This document shows positions 1-7,594 of a stretch of 64,000 nucleotides of DNA, piece by piece; the first letter of the stretch is position 1, and the number at the start of each line of letters is the position of its first letter. Below the pieces are notes generated by a model. It was not told where the DNA came from, did not search any database, and saw nothing but the letters and a program-made list of their open reading frames with translations. The DNA is taken from positions 1-64,000 of the forward strand of contig NZ_JBLWTL010000005.1 in the NCBI RefSeq assembly GCF_048270095.1, given 5' to 3'. The translations under genes were made by a program, and so were the position numbers. The stretch is from Maricaulis sp048270095. GTDB taxonomy: Bacteria > Pseudomonadota > Alphaproteobacteria > Caulobacterales > Maricaulaceae.

Positions 1-158
1 CGTGGCCACCGGAGCGGAAGGCGGCATAAAGCTCGACCGTTACTCCACTCCGGTTTCGAGGCGGGGGCCGCAAGGCGGCCGAGTAAATCTCCACGTGTGG
101 GACGTCACGGATGCCCCCCAAAATTACTCAAAACCCGGCATTCGCCGGCGTCCCACAC
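1..158 (+). repeat. Dispersed repeat, copy 1, with 3' hairpin
   Basis: About 100 bases from position 1 match, on the opposite strand, the segment 54114 to about 54016 (roughly three quarters identical by eye, including the shared core GGCGGCATAAAGCTCGACCG). Directly after the conserved part lies an inverted repeat with arms GTGTGGGACG (95-104) and CGTCCCACAC (149-158). The second copy also ends in a hairpin, but with a different stem sequence. The repeat can be read as an open frame, but there is no sign that it is translated. The rest of the gap up to position 240 shows nothing else. Confidence 0.75.
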
Positions 159-240
159 ACCTCCCACCAAGAGGTGACCTGCTCAAACCTCCAGCCGCTC
201 GCGGCGTGGAGATTTTCGTGCGGGCGGTGACGGAGATGCG

Positions 241-771
241 CTATCTTTCGGCGAGAATAATCGCCGCCGCCTCGACCAGATCCCGCGCTGTGAAATGTTC
301 CGCCGGTGAGGCCAGCCGGTCCGCCGTGATCAGGATGCCGCGTGCGCCGACCGCGTCGGCCAGGCCGGTATCGCTGGTCTTGTCGCCGATCACCCAGGCC
401 TGGTCGAGCGGCAGGCCGGTGGCTGCTGCGACTTCCCGCGCCAGACCCGGCGCGGGCTTGCGGCAATCGCAACCCTCATCGGGAGTATGCGGGCACAGGG
501 CGATATGGGCGATCGCGATCCCATGGGCGCCGAGCATTGCGAGGAGATGGTCATTGACGGTGTCGGCCTGCTCACGATCAAACATGCCGCGTCCAATGCC
601 CGACTGGTTGGTGACGATGGCGAGAACGGCGCCGGCATCGCGCAATGCGATCAAGCCGTCGAGGGCGCCGGGCAGGAATTCCAGGCCGGCCGGGTCGCCG
701 AGATAATGCCGGTCGATATTGATGGTGCCGTCGCGGTCGAGCAGGACGAGAAAGGGCTCAGGCATCGGCAT
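241..771 (-). CDS. gmhB: D-glycero-beta-D-manno-heptose 1,7-bisphosphate 7-phosphatase
   Basis: HAD-superfamily phosphatase that removes the C7 phosphate of heptose bisphosphate in the ADP-heptose pathway for lipopolysaccharide inner core. Motif I LLDRDGTIN lies near the N terminus, motif II is in IVTNQSGIGRG, and a zinc-binding loop CPHTPDEGCDCRKP follows; motif III/IV is WVIGDKTSD. This HAD plus Cys-loop arrangement is specific to GmhB/HisB-N phosphatases. The start at 771 (MPMPEPF) gives 176 aa and overlaps the hldE stop by 14 bp; the ATG at 765 is an alternative. A longer upstream frame exists but its extra residues look like hldE antisense. It is co-transcribed behind hldE, which acts in the same pathway. 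Confidence 0.9.
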   Translation of the reverse strand: MPMPEPFLVLLDRDGTINIDRHYLGDPAGLEFLPGALDGLIALRDAGAVLAIVTNQSGIGRGMFDREQADTVNDHLLAMLGAHGIAIAHIALCPHTPDEGCDCRKPAPGLAREVAAATGLPLDQAWVIGDKTSDTGLADAVGARGILITADRLASPAEHFTARDLVEAAAIILAER

Positions 772-2218
772 GGCGGCCGGCGCGGCCGATCGCGGCGGTC
801 GTCGAATGACCGTCGAGCAAGGGGGCCAGGACGACATTGCCGCCGCGTGCTGTCACGACATCGCCGCCCACCACCGCGTCGACGCTGTAATCGGCGCCCT
901 TGACCAGCACGTCGGGCTGGATCGCGGTGATCGCTTCAAGCGGCGTGTCCTCGTCAAACACCACGACCAGATCGACATCGCGCAGCGCCGCCATCACGAC
1001 AGCGCGGGCATGTTCATTCTGGACCGGGCGATCAGGGCCTTTGAGGCGTTTGACCGAGGCGTCCGAATTGATCGCCACGATCAGCTTGTCGCCCTGGGCC
1101 CGGGCAAAGGCGAGCAGGCTGACATGGCCGGGATGGAGAAGGTCGAAACAACCATTGGTGAAGACGCAGCGCTGGCCGCTCGCCTGCCAGTCACGGCAGG
1201 CCTTGGCGGCGCCAGTGAGGTCGGCGATCTTGCCGCTTGCGGTATTGCCGGCATGCAGGCTGCGATGGAGTTCGGCGGCGCTGACCGTGGCCGTGCCGAC
1301 CTTGCCGACGACAATCCCGGCCGCGCGATTGGCCAGTTCGGCGGCGATCTCGATTGGCGCCTTGCAGGCCAGCGCCAGCGCCAGCGCCGCAACGACGGTA
1401 TCGCCGGCGCCGGAGACATCGAACACTTCGCGCGCCGCGGTCGGCATGTGATGGATGACACCATCGGCGGCGCGCACCGTCATGCCCTGCGGACCGCGCG
1501 TGATAACGACGACGGGGCATCCGGTCTGCCCGGCGATCAGGGCGGCGGCCTCGCCCGCGCCGGCATCGCTCTGGCAGGACAGGCCGGTTGCTTCCTCGGC
1601 TTCCTTGGCATTGGGGGTGAGGACGGTGGCACCGCGATAACGCGCGAGATCGCGCGATTTCGGATCGGTGATCACCGGCAGGCCACGGGCGTGGGCCAGG
1701 GCGGCGGCACGTGCGATCGTGGCGCGCGACAGGACACCCTTGCCATAATCGGACAGGATCAGCGCGGCCGCGTCCTCCAGTTCGCGCTCGAGATGCGCAA
1801 ACAGGGCTTCAGTGCTGGCCTCGGGCAGATCGACAATATCCTCCTCATCGACCCGCAACATTTGCTGGTTCTTGGCGATGAACCGGTTCTTGACCGCGGT
1901 GCGGGCGATATCGGTTCTGGCCAGGTGCGCGGTGAGCCCGGCTGTATCGTCAGCGGCGGCGATCAGGGCCAGGCCGGCGCTGTCATCACCGATGGCACCG
2001 ATCAGGGCCGCACGGCCACCGAGGCTGGCGATATTGCGCGCCACATTGCCGGCCCCACCGACCATTTCCTCGACCCGTTGGGCGAGAAAGACCGGGGCCG
2101 GGGCTTCAGGCGAGATGCGATTGCAATCACCGAAGGTATAGCGGTCGAGCATGACATCGCCGAACACGACCAGCTTCACACCGGCAAAGGCATCAATCCA
2201 TTCATTGCGTCTCGACAT
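758..2218 (-). CDS. hldE: Bifunctional heptose-7-phosphate kinase / heptose-1-phosphate adenylyltransferase
   Basis: Two-domain cytosolic enzyme for ADP-heptose synthesis. The N-terminal ribokinase-like domain (about residues 1-330) starts KLVVFGDVMLDRY and ends with the PfkB signature DVSGAGDTVVAALA. The C-terminal nucleotidyltransferase domain (about 345-486) has FTNGCFDLLHPGHVSLL with the HxGH motif. Length is 486 aa from the ATG at 2218, which matches the family (about 475-490); GGGGT lies 6 bases upstream of this ATG. A longer frame to 2266 would need a TTG start and adds an unconserved leader. It overlaps gmhB downstream, so kinase, phosphatase and adenylyltransferase steps are in one transcript. 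Confidence 0.93.
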   Translation of the reverse strand: MSRRNEWIDAFAGVKLVVFGDVMLDRYTFGDCNRISPEAPAPVFLAQRVEEMVGGAGNVARNIASLGGRAALIGAIGDDSAGLALIAAADDTAGLTAHLARTDIARTAVKNRFIAKNQQMLRVDEEDIVDLPEASTEALFAHLERELEDAAALILSDYGKGVLSRATIARAAALAHARGLPVITDPKSRDLARYRGATVLTPNAKEAEEATGLSCQSDAGAGEAAALIAGQTGCPVVVITRGPQGMTVRAADGVIHHMPTAAREVFDVSGAGDTVVAALALALACKAPIEIAAELANRAAGIVVGKVGTATVSAAELHRSLHAGNTASGKIADLTGAAKACRDWQASGQRCVFTNGCFDLLHPGHVSLLAFARAQGDKLIVAINSDASVKRLKGPDRPVQNEHARAVVMAALRDVDLVVVFDEDTPLEAITAIQPDVLVKGADYSVDAVVGGDVVTARGGNVVLAPLLDGHSTTAAIGRAGRHADA

Positions 2219-2302
2219 CAGGACCCCATGCCCGCATTGCGGATCGTCAAACTCGTTGGAGTCCAAGGTATAAGGCGAGGCGTGACCGAGTGAAAGGCCC
2301 GG

Positions 2303-3448
2303 CTACGGGACGAGTGCGGCGTCGAGATCGGCGATCAGCTCGGCCGGCGCTTCCAGGCCGATCGAGAGCCGGATCAGGCTGTCGGAAATACCGGCGTCCT
2401 GGCGGGCCTGAGGTGTCATCGCGGCATGGGTCATCAGGGCCGGGATATTGGCCAGGCTCTCCACCCCGCCCAGCGACTGGGCCAGGGTAAAGAGTTTGAG
2501 CCGTTGCACGACATCGCGTGCGTCGGCGACCGAGCCTGCCAGCTGGATCGAGATCAATTGCCCGAACCCGTCCTGCTGCCGCCGGGCCAGTTCATGGCCG
2601 GGATGGCCGGGCAGTCCGGGGAAGTCGACCGCGGCGATGCGCGGATCAGCCTCAAGCCAGGTGGCAATCACGGTAGCGGTCTCGCACTGGGCTTTCGCCC
2701 GCAGGGCCAGGGTGCGCAAACCGCGCAGGGCCAGATAGCTGTCAAAGGCGGCGGCGCCCACCCCGGCGCAATTGCTCCACCAGACGAGATTGGCCAGCTT
2801 GTCGGCATCGGCGACACAGACGACGCCGCCAACCATGTCGGAATGGCCATTGAGCAGCTTGGTCACCGATTGCACGGAATAATCGGCGCCCCAGTCCAGC
2901 GGCCGCTGCAAGGCCGGCGACAGCACGGTATTATCGACCGCCAGTTCGGCGCCAGCCTCATGGGCAAGGTCGGCCAGGGCGCGCAGATCGGAGATCCGCA
3001 GGCGCGGATTGGACGGCGTTTCCACCAGCAGCAGGGCTGCCGGCTCGGTCAGGGCATGGGCGACGGCCTCGAGGTCTGTTGTGTCGGTATAGACCGGGAT
3101 CAGCCGCCCGCCGCGGCCGCGTGCATCGAGCAGACGGCGGGTGCCGCCATAGGCGTCATGCGAGCAGATGACGCGGGCACCGAAAGGCAGATCGTGTAGC
3201 AGGAGGTCAATGGCCGCCATGCCGGAACAGGTGACGACGCCGCCGGCGGCGTGTTCCAGCTCGGCGATGGCGGCGGCCAGGGTTGAGCGTCCCGGATTGC
3301 CGGTGCGGGCATAATCAAACGCCGGCTGCACGGCCGGGTCCTCGCGCCGATAGGCGGTCGAGAGCGAGAGGGGCGGGATGACCGCATTCCATGTGGCGTC
3401 GGTATTGAGGCCGGCGCGTATGGCGGCGGTGCGTGGGTCACGGGCCAT
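2303..3448 (-). CDS. metB: Cystathionine gamma-synthase / homoserine sulfhydrylase-type PLP enzyme
   Basis: Cys/Met metabolism PLP-dependent enzyme of 381 aa, predicted to couple acyl-homoserine to cysteine or sulfide in methionine synthesis. PLP fold features seen: YARTGNPGRSTLAAAIAELE near the N terminus, the phosphate-binding TCSGMAAI, the aspartate in AVDNTVLSP and the Schiff-base lysine K197 in SVTKLLNGHSD. The start at 3448 is 1 base beyond the metX stop, so the two are translationally linked and share the SAM-II leader. Whether it uses cysteine (MetB) or sulfide (MetZ) cannot be settled from sequence by eye. The name metB is the more likely of the two, given family resemblance to cystathionine gamma-synthases. 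Confidence 0.82.
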   Translation of the reverse strand: MARDPRTAAIRAGLNTDATWNAVIPPLSLSTAYRREDPAVQPAFDYARTGNPGRSTLAAAIAELEHAAGGVVTCSGMAAIDLLLHDLPFGARVICSHDAYGGTRRLLDARGRGGRLIPVYTDTTDLEAVAHALTEPAALLLVETPSNPRLRISDLRALADLAHEAGAELAVDNTVLSPALQRPLDWGADYSVQSVTKLLNGHSDMVGGVVCVADADKLANLVWWSNCAGVGAAAFDSYLALRGLRTLALRAKAQCETATVIATWLEADPRIAAVDFPGLPGHPGHELARRQQDGFGQLISIQLAGSVADARDVVQRLKLFTLAQSLGGVESLANIPALMTHAAMTPQARQDAGISDSLIRLSIGLEAPAELIADLDAALVP

Positions 3449-3449
3449 G

Positions 3450-4388
3450 TCAGCCTCCGAGAAAGCGGGTGATGGCAGCCGAGATCGCGGCGTCTTCCTT
3501 CAGGAAGGCGTCATGGCCGTAGAGCGAGTGAATGCGCTGCAGCGTGCCCATCGGCGTCGCACGCGCCGCTTCGGCGATTTGCTCGGGCGGTACCAGCTGG
3601 TCCTCGACTACAGCGAGATAGGTGACCGGACATTCCAGCCGGCCGGGGTCGACGCAGTGCTCGTCCATCGAACGCGACAGGGCGAGGAAGCGTTGCGGTG
3701 TCACCCGGGCCGCGAATTCACAGCCGCGGGCCTCAAGATAGGCGACCACGCCATTGGCGTCGCGGCAATCGGGCTCGGGGTCGTAGAAACGGGATTCCAG
3801 CTCGATCGGCGTGCGGTAGGTGGTCATGGCCAGGCGGCGGGCCAGGTCGAGACCGGCGCGGCCATCGCCATATTGCAGGGCCAGCTCGACCGTGTCGCGC
3901 TGGATCGAACGCCACGCCCTGGCCATCGCCGAAGCCCGGTGGCAGGCGCTGATGACCAGAAGCCTTTCGATCCGTTCCGGTGCCCGCACCGCCAGCGCCA
4001 GTCCGATCATGCCGCCATAGGAGGCGCCGACAATGGAGAAGGTCTTTATCCCTGCGGCGTCGGCCAATGCGAGAATGGCAACTGCCTGGTCGTGCGTGGT
4101 CGGGAAGGGGGCGAGCTGGTCAGCGATAAAGTCGAAGGAGAGGATGCGAAGTTGATCAGTGTCGAGCGCACAGCCCGGACCTGCCTGGGCCGCCCACCAG
4201 CCGGTCTCATGCCCGTTCGAGGCTACGGTCTGGTCCGAGGAGATCCCGCCGAGGACGAGACAGACGGGCGCGCTGTCGGGTCCGGTCAGGCGGCCGCTGA
4301 CACGCACGGGCGCGCCATCGGCGCCACGAATTGTGGCGGAGATATCGTGGACGGGCGTGTCCACAGGGCGTTCAAGGGTGATCGGCAT
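3450..4388 (-). CDS. metX: Homoserine O-acyltransferase, MetX alpha/beta-hydrolase type
   Basis: Alpha/beta-hydrolase acyltransferase of 312 aa that activates homoserine for methionine synthesis. The nucleophile is S123 in GASYGGMIG; the acid/base partners fit D263 (VVEDQLVPP) and H292 (YGHDAF). The oxyanion region LVLGGIS is present. It is shorter than classical MetX (about 370 aa) and lacks the usual GGSxGGMQ form; similar divergent MetX proteins in xanthomonads are reported to use succinyl-CoA, so acetyl versus succinyl specificity is open. It heads a two-gene operon with metB. Upstream lie a SAM-II riboswitch (4483-4536) and a palindrome (4540-4563), so it should be repressed when SAM is high. 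A hairpin ATTCCGC-CA-GCGGAAT sits just before the ATG. Confidence 0.87.
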   Translation of the reverse strand: MPITLERPVDTPVHDISATIRGADGAPVRVSGRLTGPDSAPVCLVLGGISSDQTVASNGHETGWWAAQAGPGCALDTDQLRILSFDFIADQLAPFPTTHDQAVAILALADAAGIKTFSIVGASYGGMIGLALAVRAPERIERLLVISACHRASAMARAWRSIQRDTVELALQYGDGRAGLDLARRLAMTTYRTPIELESRFYDPEPDCRDANGVVAYLEARGCEFAARVTPQRFLALSRSMDEHCVDPGRLECPVTYLAVVEDQLVPPEQIAEAARATPMGTLQRIHSLYGHDAFLKEDAAISAAITRFLGG

Positions 4389-4482
4389 GCTGGATTCCGC
4401 TGGCGGAATAAAGCGGGCGCCGAATGGGGGTCGAACGGGCGCGAGGAAGATCCGGGGGGAGAAACCCCAACGCCCATTCGAT

Positions 4483-4536
4483 CCGCTTTAGCCGCATTTA
4501 TTCCGCGCCCGCAAGCTGAACATCAAATCGGCGCGA
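4483..4536 (-). promoter_or_regulatory. SAM-II riboswitch (metX leader)
   Basis: Read on the minus strand, the leader begins TCGCGCCGATTTG, closes a stem CGCGCC/GGCGCG, and then runs GAATAAATGCGGCTAAAGCGG. This matches the SAM-II aptamer layout: a P1 stem with a GAUUU-containing loop, followed by the downstream strand GAUAAAUG..GCUAAA that forms the pseudoknot. SAM-II elements are known mainly from alphaproteobacteria and precede metX/metZ/metA-type genes. The metX ATG is about 95 bases further on, longer than the few bases typical when the aptamer's 3' end carries the Shine-Dalgarno. A second stem (CGAATGGG/CCCATTCG) and a start-proximal hairpin fill this gap. Confidence 0.85.
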
Positions 4537-4539
4537 CTT

Positions 4540-4563
4540 CACATATAAAGATATGTTTATGTG
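4540..4563. promoter_or_regulatory. AT-rich palindrome upstream of the metX leader
   Basis: CACATATAAAGATATGTTTATGTG is an imperfect palindrome (arms CACATA/TATGTG) immediately upstream of the SAM-II aptamer and between metX and the fpr stop codon. The ATAAAGATAT core resembles operators described for ArsR-family regulators of methionine/SAH genes in Proteobacteria, and the position suits a promoter-proximal repressor. No such regulator gene is seen in the window. It could instead be part of the metX promoter (TATAAA). Confidence 0.45.
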
Positions 4564-4566
4564 ATG

Positions 4567-5409
4567 TCAATCCGCGGAGACAAACGCCTTCTCGATCACG
4601 AAATCGGCCGGAGCGGCATTCGAACCTTCGATGAAACTGGCGTCGAGGCAGATCTGTTTGACGTCCTTCAAGAGCCCTTCCGAGCCACAGATCATCACGC
4701 GGTCCACGGCGGGATCCAGGGCAGGCACGCCGAGGCGGGTCGCCAGTTCACCGGAGCGGATCATGTCGGTGACGCGGCCTTTGACCGGGCCGTCATCGCG
4801 GGTCACCGAGGTGAAGTGGACGAGTTTCTCGCGCGCCATCTCGCCGATCAGCTCGTCCTGCCGGGTTGCTGCAACCAGTTCCTCGCCATAGGTGAGCTCG
4901 TCGAGCTGGCGGCAGGTGTGCGTGAGGATGACCTCGTCGAACTTCTCATAGGTTTCCGGATCGCGGATCAGGCTGGCAAAGGGGGCGATGCCGGTGCCGG
5001 TCGAGATCATGTAGAGGCGTTTGCCGGGCTTGAGCGCGTCGAGCACCAGAGTGCCGGTCGGCTTGCGGCCGAGCAGGACTTCATCGCCCGGCTGGATATG
5101 CTGAAGGCGTGAGGTCAGCGGACCGTCGGCGACCTTGATCGAATAGAAGTCGAGCGCTTCATCCCAGAACGGGCTGGCGATGGAATAGGCGCGCAGCAGC
5201 GGTTTGCCATCTGCCTTGGGCAGGCCGATCATGACGAATTCACCGGAGCGGAAACGAAAGGCGGCCGGCCGCGTCAGGCGGAAGGAAAACAGCCGGTCGG
5301 TGTAATGCTTGACCTCCAGCACCGTCTCGACCGTGAAGGGGCCGGGCTTGGCGGAGATGGCATTCTTTGCCGGAGCGGGTGTGGCAGGCACGGGTGCGGT
5401 CATCGTCAT
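4567..5409 (-). CDS. fpr: Ferredoxin-NADP+ reductase
   Basis: Flavoprotein of about 280 aa moving electrons between NADPH and ferredoxin/flavodoxin. The FAD-binding domain has the RAYSIASP motif and the NADP domain has STGTGIAPFASLIRDPE and MICGSEGLLKD. The C terminus EKAFVSAD is close to the VEKAF ending of bacterial Fpr. The start is taken at 5409 (MTMTAPVP; 5403 possible); the open frame continues 150 bases upstream into the cysteine synthase gene without conserved residues. It is last in the sulfate assimilation operon, 38 bases after cysK. Because sulfite reductase CysI here has no CysJ flavoprotein, Fpr is a plausible electron source (inference). Confidence 0.9.
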   Translation of the reverse strand: MTMTAPVPATPAPAKNAISAKPGPFTVETVLEVKHYTDRLFSFRLTRPAAFRFRSGEFVMIGLPKADGKPLLRAYSIASPFWDEALDFYSIKVADGPLTSRLQHIQPGDEVLLGRKPTGTLVLDALKPGKRLYMISTGTGIAPFASLIRDPETYEKFDEVILTHTCRQLDELTYGEELVAATRQDELIGEMAREKLVHFTSVTRDDGPVKGRVTDMIRSGELATRLGVPALDPAVDRVMICGSEGLLKDVKQICLDASFIEGSNAAPADFVIEKAFVSAD

Positions 5410-5447
5410 CGTCTTTATCGCAATTTCATGTCGGGGGCGTGCCGGCG

Positions 5448-6470
5448 TCAGGCCGTGGCAGGCGAGGTTTCGGTATCGGTCCAGGGCGGAATCGGCAAGC
5501 CCCGGCTGGCGAGGAATTCCGGGTTGAACAGTTTGCCGGCATAGCGCGCACCGACATCGCACAACATGGTGACGATGGTCTTGCCCGGGCCGAGATCACG
5601 CGCCAGGCGCATCGCACCGGCGATGTTTACCCCGGCCGAACCGCCCAGTGACAGGCCTTCATGGCGCACCAGGTCATAGAGGATGGGCAGCATTTCCGCG
5701 TCCTCGATCCGGTAGGCATGGTCGATTTTCAAGCCTTCCAGATTGCCGGTGATGCGGTTGACGCCAATACCCTCGGTGATCGAGGAGCCTTCGCCGCGCA
5801 GCTCGCCTTGAGTGTAATAGCTGTACAGCGCTGCGCCGGCCGGATCGGCCACGCCGATCGCGATCTCCGGCTTGAAGGCCCGCAGGCTGGCGGCGGTGCC
5901 AGCCAGCGTGCCGCCGGTACCGGCCGCGCAGATGAAGCCGTCAATGCCGCCGCCGGTCTGTTGCCAGATCTCTGGTCCCGTCGATTTCTCGTGGGCCCGG
6001 CGATTGGCGAGATTGTCGAACTGGTTGGCCCAGATCGCGCCGGCCGGATTGCTCGCATTGAGCTCTTCGGCGAGGCGGCGGGAATAGTGGACGAAATGAT
6101 TGGGGCTCGAGAACGGTGCGGCATCGACCTCGATCAGGCGGGCGCCGAAGGACCGGATCGCCTGCTTCTTCTCATCGCTCTGGGTGCGCGGCATCACGAT
6201 GATCACCGGATAGCCGAGCGCACCGCCAACCAGGGCCAGGCCGATACCGGTATTGCCGGCCGTACCTTCGACAATTGTGCCGCCGGGCTTGAGCGTGCCG
6301 TCAGCCTCGGCTTCACGCACGATATTGAAGGCGGCGCGATCCTTCACTGAACCACCGGGATTGAGAAACTCGGCCTTGCCGAGAATCTCGCAGCCGGTGG
6401 CGTCCGATGGACCGTCCAGCCGGATCAGCGGTGTCGAGCCAATCAGATCGAGGATATGCGAATAGGCCAT
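5448..6470 (-). CDS. cysK: Cysteine synthase (O-acetylserine sulfhydrylase)
   Basis: PLP beta-replacement enzyme, 340 aa, joining O-acetylserine and sulfide to make cysteine. PLP lysine is K43 in NPGGSVKDRA; the phosphate loop is seen in GTAGNTGIG and AAGTGGTLAG; GGSAGVN binds the ring nitrogen region. It is somewhat longer than the typical 310-aa CysK, as is common in alphaproteobacterial versions. The start MAYSHILD follows GAGAGAAAATAACC. The frame runs on upstream to 6605 but this overlaps the cysH gene, which stops 2 bases before this ATG. It is the fifth gene of the sulfate assimilation operon and consumes the sulfide made by the upstream enzymes. Confidence 0.92.
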   Translation of the reverse strand: MAYSHILDLIGSTPLIRLDGPSDATGCEILGKAEFLNPGGSVKDRAAFNIVREAEADGTLKPGGTIVEGTAGNTGIGLALVGGALGYPVIIVMPRTQSDEKKQAIRSFGARLIEVDAAPFSSPNHFVHYSRRLAEELNASNPAGAIWANQFDNLANRRAHEKSTGPEIWQQTGGGIDGFICAAGTGGTLAGTAASLRAFKPEIAIGVADPAGAALYSYYTQGELRGEGSSITEGIGVNRITGNLEGLKIDHAYRIEDAEMLPILYDLVRHEGLSLGGSAGVNIAGAMRLARDLGPGKTIVTMLCDVGARYAGKLFNPEFLASRGLPIPPWTDTETSPATA

Positions 6471-6472
6471 GG

Positions 6473-7594
6473 TTATTTTCTCTCTGGTCGAACCGCAGCG
6501 CCCTGCGCCGGTGCGTGGATGCCGCATTCTGTCTTGTCCTGGCCGGGCCAGCGCCCAGCGCGCAATCCGCCGCCGCCATAGGCCGGAGCCGTGCAGGTCC
6601 AGCATCCAATCGAGCTATACCCCATATCGGCCAATGGGTGACGCGGCAAATCATGCGTCTGGAAATAGGCCTGGATCTGCTCTGCCGACCAATTGGCCAG
6701 CGGGTTTACCCGAAGGCCGTCGGCGACCCGTTCGACCACGGGCAGCGCCGTCCGCGCGCCGCCATGAAACCGCTTGCGGCCGGTCACAAGGGCGTCAAAA
6801 CCATCCAGCGCTCGCGATAATGGCCGCACTTTTCTCAAGGCACAGCATGCGTCGGCATCGCGCTGCCACAGATAGCCATCGCCATCCTCATCGCGCGCTT
6901 CGTCGACATCGGGTTTCAGGACACGCAGACCGGTCAGTTTCAGGCGCTCGGTCATGGTGCGCAGATATTGTTCGGTCTGGGCAAAGTGACGGCCGGTATC
7001 GAGGAAGAAGACCGGGGTTGCCGGGTCGACCCGGGAGATCAGGTGCAGGCTGACCGCCGCCTCGGTCCCGAAGGAGGAGAGCAGGGCAATCCGGCCGCGC
7101 CAGGTCGTCTCGATCGCATCGCGCAGAATCTCCAGCGCATCGCTCTGGCGGTAGCGCGCATTGAGACGCTCAAGCTCATCGCCTTCGGAATTGCGCAAGT
7201 CTGTGATGGTGGCGACGGCGTCATGGGCCGGCTGGTAGACGACCGAATAGCGTTGCTCCGCCCTGGCCCAGTCAGCGGCGAGATCGCTGCGGTCCGGGGT
7301 GATGGCATCAAAGCCGACGCGTTTGAGATAACGGGCCTGGTCCGGGATCAGATCGCCGGTCGCGCGCAGCCGTCCCTGATAGTGCAGCCGGGTGCGTAAT
7401 TGCGTCGCCAGCGTGAAGCCGCGCCCGTCCTTGAAGCTGGCAAAGTGGATATCGACCTGCACGGCGCCCTTGATCTGTTCACCGACTGCGCGCCAGTCGG
7501 CCTCGCCCGGCAGTTCCACCACGACACCGCCGCCCGAAGCCAGTTGCGCCATCGCATTGCGGTCGGACTCGGGCGCGAAATCATTGCCCAACAT
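6473..7594 (-). CDS. cysH: DUF934 domain fused to assimilatory adenylyl-sulfate reductase
   Basis: A 373-aa fusion. Residues about 15-125 match the DUF934 type found beside sulfite reductases (SFKDGRGFTLATQLR, GDLIPDQARYLKRVGFDA). Residues about 135-365 are a CysH reductase that turns activated sulfate into sulfite: SSFGTEAAVSLH substrate loop, FFLDTGRHF, and the cluster cysteines C250-C251 (ACCALRKVRP) and C331/C334 (GCWTC). These four cysteines mark the 4Fe-4S class, which prefers APS over PAPS. The catalytic C357 lies in TECGIH. The frame is continuous, so the fusion is real in this sequence. The start at 7594 overlaps cysI by 14 bp; cysK follows after 2 bases. Confidence 0.88.
   Translation of the reverse strand: MLGNDFAPESDRNAMAQLASGGGVVVELPGEADWRAVGEQIKGAVQVDIHFASFKDGRGFTLATQLRTRLHYQGRLRATGDLIPDQARYLKRVGFDAITPDRSDLAADWARAEQRYSVVYQPAHDAVATITDLRNSEGDELERLNARYRQSDALEILRDAIETTWRGRIALLSSFGTEAAVSLHLISRVDPATPVFFLDTGRHFAQTEQYLRTMTERLKLTGLRVLKPDVDEARDEDGDGYLWQRDADACCALRKVRPLSRALDGFDALVTGRKRFHGGARTALPVVERVADGLRVNPLANWSAEQIQAYFQTHDLPRHPLADMGYSSIGCWTCTAPAYGGGGLRAGRWPGQDKTECGIHAPAQGAAVRPERK

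Noticed and set aside
719..2293. 524-aa open frame on the plus strand
   Set aside because: Antisense of hldE; composition is that of a high-GC shadow and no family features are seen.
4286..4477. 63-aa leader ORF starting just after the SAM-II aptamer
   Set aside because: Well placed for the riboswitch, but it is out of frame with metX and overlaps its start; residues look random.
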